Source of the DNA: JBBQXY01 sp038209195
GTDB lineage: Bacteria; Chloroflexota; Ktedonobacteria; Ktedonobacterales; Ktedonobacteraceae
Direction of reading: 5' to 3'
Assembly (NCBI GenBank): GCA_038209195.1
Contig: JBBQXY010000116.1
Location: 1 to 19,733, forward strand
DNA length: 19,733 nucleotides
A model generated the notes under the pieces. It was not told where the DNA came from. It did no database searches and saw only the letters and a list, made by a program, of their open reading frames with translations. A program made the position numbers and the translations under genes. Of this stretch, positions 14,394-19,733 are shown piece after piece; position 1 is the first letter of the stretch, and every line of letters starts with the position of its first letter.

Positions 14394-14738
14394 ATGATCA
14401 CCCACGTAGTATTGCTGCAACCCAGGCCCGAAACCTCTACGGAAGAGCTAGTGGGCCTCTTGCAGCGCGTGCAAACCTTGCAAGACGTCATCCCCGGTAT
14501 TGTAGCAATTTCGGTTGGCAAAAATCGTAGCCACTACCATCAGGGCTACACCTATGGCGTCATTATGTACTTTGTGGACGAGGCGCACCTGGTCGCTCAC
14601 CATCCACACCCCGCCCACCTGGCCGTAGTTGAGGAGTTAGACCGCCTCTGCGAACAATCAATCGACTTTGATCTGCTGGAAGACCTGCCGTTTACCACCA
14701 CTTCGGCCTTTAGTCCACAGGAAAGTGAACACCGGTAA
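14394..14738 (+). CDS. Dabb (stress-responsive alpha/beta barrel) domain protein
   Basis: The 114-residue protein matches the Dabb family: MITHVVLLQPRPETSTEEL at the start, PGIVAISVGKNRSHYHQGY, GVIMYFVDEAHLVAHHPHP and HLAVVEELDRL. These small ferredoxin-like dimers occur in stress proteins and some cyclases or decarboxylases; the substrate here is unknown. It follows the lipoprotein gene by 15 nt and is probably co-transcribed. Its last 29 bp overlap the end of the convergent SDR remnant. Confidence 0.83.
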   Translation: MITHVVLLQPRPETSTEELVGLLQRVQTLQDVIPGIVAISVGKNRSHYHQGYTYGVIMYFVDEAHLVAHHPHPAHLAVVEELDRLCEQSIDFDLLEDLPFTTTSAFSPQESEHR

Positions 14739-15198
14739 GTTCCTCGGAAACCTGCCAGAGCCGTCTGGCGGTGTTCTCATCCAATGCTTTGCGGGGTATC
14801 CTGGCAGCTTTAGGCAAGCCTGTGAGTTCCCCAAAACCACCAGGACCATAGTATTCAGCACCAGCAGCAAGTGGGTTGGTGGCTGCATAGAGTGTGGGCA
14901 GTGCCATAAGACCTGCGTTGTTGATTAACAAATGGATTGGTCGTCCGGAGGTGAGCATCCTATCGGCGAAGGCTGCAATCGACGCCAGGCTGGCAAGATC
15001 GAGCTGTTCCACCACCACGCTGGCAGCAGGATGTTCGACGCGAATGTCCTGTGCGGCTTTGTTGCCCTTGTCCATATTGCGCACTGCAAGAATCACCTCT
15101 GCCCCGGCAGCTACCAACCGTTGGCTGACCCCGAAGCCTATTCCACTGTTCGCGCCCGTGACGAGGGCCAGCGTCCCGCTCTGGTCGGGAACGACAAT
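14710..15198 (-). pseudogene. Short-chain dehydrogenase/reductase remnant with internal deletion
   Basis: The N-terminal NAD(P)-binding part of an SDR is clear: LALVTGANSGIGFGVSQRL, EVILAVRNMDKGN, QLDLASLASI and LLINNAGLMA. It then jumps in frame, near 14900, to the usual C-terminal end of the same family: LPTLYAATNPLAAGAEYYGP followed by ARRLWQVSEELTGVHF. About 140-150 residues with the catalytic Ser and YxxxK motif are absent. No convincing start codon lies near the N-terminus; the frame is simply open up to 15402 over the neighbouring gene. The remnant is about 163 codons against a usual 290-320. Loss of the catalytic part and of a start supports a pseudogene made by one internal deletion. 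Confidence 0.85.
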
Positions 15199-15311
15199 AT
15201 CTATGTGTTTGGCCGGAGTCGCACAACTGAGATCAGTACTCGGCGACGTACAGTCACCGAAGCGGTACAATTGCTTGTTGATAACTCCAACAGGATGGGA
15301 AAAGAGCCTTG

Positions 15312-16025
15312 TTAGCAAGCTACGTCTTGATCTACCTTTGAATTCTTCGACTTGTATTGCATGAGATAACTCGGGCCGCCTGTAAACTCGTGTCCAGTAC
15401 AATAGGTCTGCGCTTGTTTAGCAGTTGTCCACGTCGTGGCTCCCCATGATGGCCAGTTATTTTGCCAACTGCCAGTAATGCTTTGCCATTGAGCTGTCGT
15501 GCTATAAACCCCAACGGTGGTCGCGCCATTGGCCACCAATGCGTCATACTCACCTTGTAAGCTATTCTGATTCTGGACAACATTAGCATTCCATGTGTTG
15601 CCCGTTTCAACATCTAACCACCAGGTAGCACTGGAAACACCAGCACTCTTTGCTGCGTTGATCGCATAGAGACCAGCATTGTACCCATAATTATAGGCAA
15701 GGCAGTTTTTGTCTCCCGTGGCACAAACCTTTGGGTATGTGGCATTAATATGGGTCGACTTATCATACCAACCTGTATTGACATATAAACTCAAGTTCTT
15801 AAAATAACTGGCTTCTTTCGCTATACATGGACTGGTTGAGTATCCTTGACCATCTGTAACCCCAACTATTCCAAAGGTAACACTAGGAATGCTCGTGCTG
15901 CAGTTAGGCCAGCCAATATCCACACCCGTCGTTCCTTGCGTATATTGACCTTGCGCAGCCACTACTCCTGTAACCAGCAATAGCCCCATCAATGCCGCAG
16001 TGAAACTTACCACAACTTTTTTCAT
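15312..16025 (-). CDS. Secreted DUF1906-type (glycoside hydrolase 25-like) protein
   Basis: The 237-residue protein has a signal peptide (KK start, hydrophobic to about residue 23). It then shows a TIM-barrel-like domain related to the DUF1906/Rv2525c group and GH25 muramidases: GVDIGWPNCST, FGIVGVTDGQ, CLAYNYGYNAG, WWLDVETGNTW (D138, E140), VGVYSTTAQW and a terminal DQDVAC. Six cysteines (42, 67, 101, 108, 209, 237) could form three disulfides, fitting an exported protein. An acidic DxE pair in a barrel suggests sugar or cell-wall hydrolysis, but family activity is poorly defined. ATG 16025 has an AAGGAG site 8 nt upstream. Confidence 0.8.
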   Translation of the reverse strand: MKKVVVSFTAALMGLLLVTGVVAAQGQYTQGTTGVDIGWPNCSTSIPSVTFGIVGVTDGQGYSTSPCIAKEASYFKNLSLYVNTGWYDKSTHINATYPKVCATGDKNCLAYNYGYNAGLYAINAAKSAGVSSATWWLDVETGNTWNANVVQNQNSLQGEYDALVANGATTVGVYSTTAQWQSITGSWQNNWPSWGATTWTTAKQAQTYCTGHEFTGGPSYLMQYKSKNSKVDQDVAC

Positions 16026-16055
16026 ATCTTTAACTCCTTCGGCACATTTCTAGGC

Positions 16056-16064
16056 ATTATAACA
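16056..16064 (-). promoter_or_regulatory. Extended -10 promoter of the DUF1906-type gene
   Basis: On the minus strand TGTTATAAT (16064-16056) is a perfect extended -10. It lies about 30 bp before the start codon, with the AAGGAG ribosome site (16039-16034) in between. No good -35 is seen. Confidence 0.6.
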
Positions 16065-16297
16065 TATAGTCTATTAGGTTAGAGTTATTCAGTTTTGTTA
16101 TTCCATTTAGTATGAAACGCATTACGACTACCGAGATCAATAATTTGCGAAAAAGTATGATATACGTTGCAAAAAAATGGTATGTTATGAACTCCCTCTA
16201 TATTCGTCTTCATAAATATATGGGGAATGAAGGGGGCATTCCAGGAGAAACCGCTGCCTCTTGCTGTAGGTCAAACAAAGAAGGTTGTGTAATAAAC

Positions 16298-17482
16298 ATG
16301 TCTGCCAAACATGCTAACCATCGGATAATGGGTCTTCCTCGCGCCCGTGCGCTTTTTCTAGGGGGAAGCATCGCACTTGTAGTCCTGGTCGTCGCGAGTA
16401 CTGTTTTTGCCTTCTCGCGTATGAACCCCGGTAGTCCTCCCACCGCCAGTAAAACTTTCGTCAATGAACCTAGCATCGTGAAACCAACCCAGTCCAATCA
16501 ACCTATCCAGTTGAATTTGATCCCTAAAGCAACTGCGACCACCCAGAGCAAAACGGTGACCAATAGTAATAGCAATAGCAATAGCAATAGCAGCTTCCGC
16601 TTTACTGCCGCTGGTGATTATGGACAAACGAGTGCTACCACGGCAAATCTGCAGTATATGGCGCGCTCGGGCGTGAATTTTAACCTGGGGCTAGGGGACT
16701 TTGACTATAGTTTAACCACCACCGCGGACGCTTGGAGTGCCTACGCCAAAAGCTATCTCCCTCCTGGTTTCCCTTTCGAGATTGTTGCCGGAGGCCATGA
16801 CATCCAAATTGACACTCTCGCGGCAGACCTTCCTGATCATATCGGCAACATCTCAGGCGTCTATGCCAAGGAATACTCGTTTGATTATCCCCCGGCCGCG
16901 CCTCTTGCCCGCTTCATCGTTATTTCGCCCAGCCAGATTCTGCCTGGCTACGACTACAGCCTGGGCAGCGTTCACTACAACTGGGTAGCGCAACAAATCG
17001 ATGCTGCACGAGCGGCAAACATTCACTGGGTCATCGTGGCCATGCACCAAGATTGCTTCGTCATCGATAGTACATCCTGCCATAGCCAGGACTTGCAGGG
17101 TTTGCTACTGAACAAGCATGTCGATCTGATCCTAGAAGCCCAGAAACATACCTACCAGGCCAGTAAACAGCTCGCTCTCAACCCTACAACCTGCCCCGTC
17201 TTGCCCATCACCAGCTACAATACCTCCTGCGTCGTCAACTCCTCGAACAGCTTTACCAAAGGCGTAGGTTCGGTCATCGTCGTCACCGGCACAGGCGGCA
17301 CCGTCCCCCTCCTCCCCATCGACTTCACCGACCCCAAAATAAACTACTTCCGCACCTGGATGGGATCCAACGTAAATCAATCCTTTGGCGTCTCCCAATT
17401 CTCCGTCACCCCGACCAATATCACCATGAACTTCATCCCCACCACCGGCTCATTCTCAGACTACTTCACAATTAACGGATAG
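16298..17482 (+). CDS. Membrane-anchored metallophosphatase-like protein with altered metal ligands
   Basis: Numbered from ATG 16298 (394 residues). A short basic N-terminus leads into a membrane anchor (about 18-40), a Ser/Thr/Asn-rich tether and a purple-acid-phosphatase-like domain. Motifs: AAGDYGQ (D107), LGDFDYS (D134, Y137), AGGHD where the family has GNH[DE], so the Asn ligand is Gly166, VAMHQ (H250), and EAQKHTYQ where the family has GHxH, so the first His is Gln282 while H284 remains. Two of the seven usual ligand residues are therefore missing. The frame is open from ATG 16112, but the extra 62 residues look unlike a signal sequence. An AAGAAGG site lies 12 nt before 16298, which is long. 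It is probably an extracellular domain with weak or no phosphatase activity. Confidence 0.8.
   Translation: MSAKHANHRIMGLPRARALFLGGSIALVVLVVASTVFAFSRMNPGSPPTASKTFVNEPSIVKPTQSNQPIQLNLIPKATATTQSKTVTNSNSNSNSNSSFRFTAAGDYGQTSATTANLQYMARSGVNFNLGLGDFDYSLTTTADAWSAYAKSYLPPGFPFEIVAGGHDIQIDTLAADLPDHIGNISGVYAKEYSFDYPPAAPLARFIVISPSQILPGYDYSLGSVHYNWVAQQIDAARAANIHWVIVAMHQDCFVIDSTSCHSQDLQGLLLNKHVDLILEAQKHTYQASKQLALNPTTCPVLPITSYNTSCVVNSSNSFTKGVGSVIVVTGTGGTVPLLPIDFTDPKINYFRTWMGSNVNQSFGVSQFSVTPTNITMNFIPTTGSFSDYFTING
16562..16591 (+). repeat. Hexanucleotide tandem repeat AATAGY coding for Asn-Ser
   Basis: Five tandem AATAGC/AATAGT units encode a run of alternating Asn and Ser in the tether between the membrane anchor and the phosphatase-like domain. 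Slippage here would lengthen or shorten the tether by two residues per unit without breaking the frame. Confidence 0.85.
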
Positions 17483-17698
17483 AATTTCTAACATATCCCA
17501 CGATGTATGCCCCAAGGCCTCGATCGAGACTGGCTGCCACTCCTTCCCCAGTGACTGCTGAGGAGGCTGGTTCTACGCTGCACTGCTTGCATTCAGATGG
17601 TACGCAATAGAGCTTGCTGCTGACTTTTGGTATACTGTTAGGCTTTTTCTACTCATCAATCGTTTATAGAGTATCTATCAAAATAACAGGAGAAAAGC

Positions 17699-18192
17699 AT
17701 GAATGATAAGTCTAAGAACATAGCAAAAAAGTTAGCTGAAAGTATAGCCCTGGCAGGGGCATTTTAGGGATAATTGCATCAATTATCTTGATCTATCAGT
17801 TCGTGAGCGGCAATCAGAGCATTCCGGCGTCGATTACCCCTAGAGCTAAACCAACTCCAACTATCCAGATTTTCCCAACCCTTGCACCCACTGTTCCACC
17901 TACCCCGGTTCCTACGGCTACTTTGGTTTCTACACCTACCCTAGTTCCTACTGCTACTCCCTCTTCTCCTCTTGCCTCTTTTCAGAGGTTGGCTCAGAAT
18001 TATTACGATTCTACTACTCACTCTATTCAGAAGTCGGCTCAGCAGCCTATTCGTTATGACTCTTTCTGGCCTTGGTTTTGGTGGGGTATTGTTGGTGGTG
18101 TTGGTGGAAGTTTTCTGGGGTTGGCGATAAATGATGAGATAAGCCTATGGTTAGGGATACTATTAGGCGGTTTCATTAGAAACAAGCACTAG
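17699..18192 (+). pseudogene. Thr/Pro-rich membrane protein gene with a one-base frameshift
   Basis: ATG 17699 has an AGGAG site 6 nt upstream and reads 22 codons to a stop at 17765: a Lys/Ser-rich start, then AESIALAGA. The next frame continues without a break as ILGIIASIILIYQFVSGNQ, which completes a membrane helix. One extra G in the GGGG run at 17756-17759 would join the two parts into about 165 residues. The rest is a Thr/Pro-rich spacer (KPTPTIQIFPTLAPTVPPTP), a soluble stretch with LAQNYYDSTTHSIQ and one or two C-terminal membrane helices (FWPWFWWGIVGGVGGSFLG, SLWLGILLGGF). I do not recognise the family. It is either a real frameshift or a homopolymer sequencing error. Codons favour T in the third position, unlike the C-ending codons next door. 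Confidence 0.75.
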
Positions 18193-18348
18193 CACCAAAT
18201 CAGACAGGTACTCTATGTGTGCAATATACTATAACATACCTCCTATCCTTGCCCAAAACAGTCTTAAATTTTGGAACCATCATAGTCAATGCTATTGGTA
18301 ATTTTTGTTAATGCGGTGAAAAAAGATAGATAAGGGAAAAGTGTCACG

Positions 18349-18363
18349 AGGCTGTTCTAGCCT
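18349..18363 (-). terminator. Weak hairpin after the secreted hypothetical gene
   Basis: AGGCT-GTTCT-AGCCT forms a 5-bp stem about 17 nt beyond the stop codon on the minus strand. It is followed there by a short T-containing pyrimidine stretch. The stem is short and there is no real U tract, so it is only a possible terminator. Confidence 0.25.
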
Positions 18364-18379
18364 ATTGACGCTGACTCAA

Positions 18380-19201
18380 CTAGTATGCACATTGATCAGA
18401 GGGCTGACACAACATATCACCATTAGAGACTTGCACATCATGCGAGTTTGTCAGCGTAACGCTAATATCACCACCAGTCTGAATAGAATTTCCTTGCGGT
18501 GCTATAGACATGACTGTTCCAATCGTTACCGTTCCGTATAGGGTATTTCCCTGCACGCGACTAAACTGTACCAAAGCTCTCACGTCTCTTGCTGCATAGC
18601 TTGCTGAGCCATAGGCATTTATTGTTAAAACGCTCATGCCCGCAACTCCCCAGGTTCCAACAAACGGTTCAATCCCTGGTATTTGTGTTTGCCCAGAGGG
18701 TTGAGGCGTTCCAGAGGACACGGGTGGAGGACCGAAGATCATTTCTCGCAGCACTTCTTGACCTCCTGAAACGCATGCTGGATTTTCTACATTCGGAACT
18801 TCAAGACACAGGGTGCTATTCCCAAAAATCTTTGTAAGGCGTATCAATTCACTCAATACTCCACTTGTATTCGCTTGAGCATCACTCAGAATGAGGTTTG
18901 CACATGCAATAGGTTGTATCTCAGCTTGGCACTCGGTCTGTTCTGATAATAACTCAAATTGTTCAGACTGCTCTCGCGTTATAGTTATATCAACAACTGT
19001 TACCGAGTGTCCAAACATTTTGAAGGATAAATAGAGCCTGAAATCTTGTGACGATGAAAGCGGCGAGATTTCTCGGTTCAAGGCAGGGCTAGCAGGATTG
19101 AATCCTGGTTGCACAGATGCTGTGTTAGGCAATAGCTGCATTGTCATAAGCAATACGGGTAAGATTGTAACGAAGAGCCGCTTAAAAGGAGCGTGTAACA
19201 A
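18380..19201 (-). CDS. Secreted hypothetical protein
   Basis: The 273-residue product has an N-terminal signal peptide (basic FKRLF, then VTILPVLLMTMQLLP). The middle part (about 55-150) is rich in Glu and Thr with paired cysteines. A Pro/Ser/Thr-rich hinge (about 158-172) is followed by a C-terminal domain starting FVGTWGVAGMSVLTINAYG and ending in NGDMLCQPSDQCAY. The C-terminal pattern recalls small secreted beta-barrel hypotheticals of Actinobacteria that begin with a GxW segment and end with a Cys pair; that is a weak resemblance. It starts with TTG 19201 behind GGAAGG about 7 nt upstream. Function is unknown. It lies on the opposite strand from the frameshifted membrane-protein gene. Confidence 0.65.
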   Translation of the reverse strand: MLHAPFKRLFVTILPVLLMTMQLLPNTASVQPGFNPASPALNREISPLSSSQDFRLYLSFKMFGHSVTVVDITITREQSEQFELLSEQTECQAEIQPIACANLILSDAQANTSGVLSELIRLTKIFGNSTLCLEVPNVENPACVSGGQEVLREMIFGPPPVSSGTPQPSGQTQIPGIEPFVGTWGVAGMSVLTINAYGSASYAARDVRALVQFSRVQGNTLYGTVTIGTVMSIAPQGNSIQTGGDISVTLTNSHDVQVSNGDMLCQPSDQCAY

Positions 19202-19352
19202 AAAGCACCTTCCTTTCTAGCACTACTATAATGTTGGCTTAAATCAGAAAAAAGAGTTGCAATCACTGCAACTTGAAATATGAGCGGTAACAATACGAAC
19301 TAGATCGATGGTCTTTGAAATCCATGAAAATAGATGAGAACGAATCTCACTT

Positions 19353-19652
19353 CTAAGCCGTTGACCTGATTTTTTTAAGGAGAAAGTATAAAAGAGATAT
19401 AATGATATATAGCGAAATGAGGTCCGTTAACAACAGGAGAAAAAAGAAAGATGTAAAATTTGTTTGAAAGGAGGCATTACCTTGTAGTGCATCAGAAATA
19501 TGACCTGGCAAAAGTAAAGGGAAAAGTATAACAAATATCACTGCACCAGCAGGTGTAACATCAGGATTAGTAACCACCATTAGAAGAACAAGGATACCAT
19601 CCCGAATGTTGTGTAGAGTAGGATCTAGCAAACAAGGAGGTTTTGAGAGCAT
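19353..19652 (-). CDS. Possible small hydrophobic membrane protein
   Basis: The 99-residue open frame would encode two strongly hydrophobic segments: ILVLLMVV continuing to AGAVIFVILFPLLL, and FFFLLLLTDLISLYIIISLL. A short KKIRSTA tail follows. There is no ribosome site before ATG 19652 and no family is recognised. The region is AT-rich, where hydrophobic open frames can arise by chance. It lies between the secreted hypothetical and the presumed rpmF start, head to head with the latter. Confidence 0.35.
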   Translation of the reverse strand: MLSKPPCLLDPTLHNIRDGILVLLMVVTNPDVTPAGAVIFVILFPLLLPGHISDALQGNASFQTNFTSFFFLLLLTDLISLYIIISLLYFLLKKIRSTA

Positions 19653-19713
19653 ACTACAGGCATAGATCGATCCTTTCGATCAAAAACATCTACCTTTTAT
19701 CAAGGAGGGACCT

Positions 19714-19733
19714 ATGCCAGTACCTAAGAAACA
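19714..19733 (+). CDS. rpmF: Start of a gene, probably ribosomal protein L32 (partial)
   Basis: A near-perfect AAGGAGG site (19703-19709) is followed by ATG 19714 and MPVPKK before the window ends. L32 proteins characteristically begin M-A/P-V-P-K-K/R. Six residues are too few for certainty, but the strong ribosome site suits a ribosomal protein. The usual upstream partner (DUF177/YceD) is not present here. Confidence 0.55.

Noticed and set aside
15199..15402. Upstream extension of the SDR frame to ATG 15402
   Set aside because: It runs antiparallel in phase with nothing SDR-like and overlaps the 3' end of the DUF1906-type gene in another frame, so it is only an open frame.
16112..16297. 62-residue N-terminal extension of the metallophosphatase-like protein
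   Set aside because: It is AT-rich, has no clear ribosome site and would place the membrane anchor far from the N-terminus. The Met at 16298 gives a normal signal-anchor layout.
1..19733. CRISPR arrays, tRNA or rRNA genes and insertion sequences
   Set aside because: I scanned for regularly spaced repeats, cloverleaf-like sequences and transposase motifs and found none. The tandem repeats present are too short and unspaced for CRISPR.

Overview
The window looks like a chromosomal segment from a Ktedonobacteria-type member of the Chloroflexota. This is an inference from gene content: paired FemAB-type peptidoglycan-bridge enzymes, a very large TPR protein with Pro/Gln-rich linkers, Thr/Pro-rich membrane proteins, a DUF1906-type secreted hydrolase-like protein and a membrane-anchored Rieske protein next to a sigma factor. 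No single marker in the window proves the lineage. Base composition is moderate in GC on the left and becomes visibly AT-richer after about 15.3 kb.

Layout. (1) 81-2981: a promoter drives a plus-strand operon of a GNAT acetyltransferase and two tandem FemAB-family aminoacyltransferases. It ends in a perfect 16-bp bidirectional terminator shared with the convergent TPR gene. (2) 2995-7743, minus: a 1361-residue TPR scaffold and yajQ. (3) 8019-8858, plus: a folD homologue lacking the catalytic Lys and its Gln partner. (4) 10604-8873, minus: the translation operon rpmI-rplT-SpoU rRNA/tRNA methyltransferase with its own strong promoter and structured leader, without the usual infC in front. (5) 10349-11086: no protein gene. 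It holds the rpmI leader and promoter, a large hairpin with a T tract (possible small RNA) and a cluster of short palindromes. (6) 11087-14738, plus: an ECF-like sigma factor, a membrane-anchored Rieske protein whose N-terminus resembles an anti-sigma domain, a YtkA/FixH-like membrane protein, a LolA-like lipoprotein and a Dabb-domain protein. (7) 14710-19652: accessory or decaying material. It includes an SDR pseudogene with a clean in-frame internal deletion, a secreted DUF1906-type protein, a metallophosphatase with altered metal ligands, a frameshifted Thr/Pro-rich membrane protein, a secreted hypothetical and a doubtful small membrane protein. (8) 19714 to the end: the first codons of what is probably rpmF (L32).

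How the parts may work together. The FemAB pair, the DUF1906-type protein and the LolA-like lipoprotein point to cell-wall and envelope work. The most interesting assembly is the sigma factor - Rieske - YtkA-like - LolA-like cluster. Its gene order and topology match a sigma/anti-sigma envelope-stress module in which the outside sensor would be a [2Fe-2S] Rieske domain. That is a hypothesis from architecture only. The next strongest observations are the FolD homologue missing two active-site residues and the metallophosphatase missing two metal ligands, while both keep their overall fold motifs.
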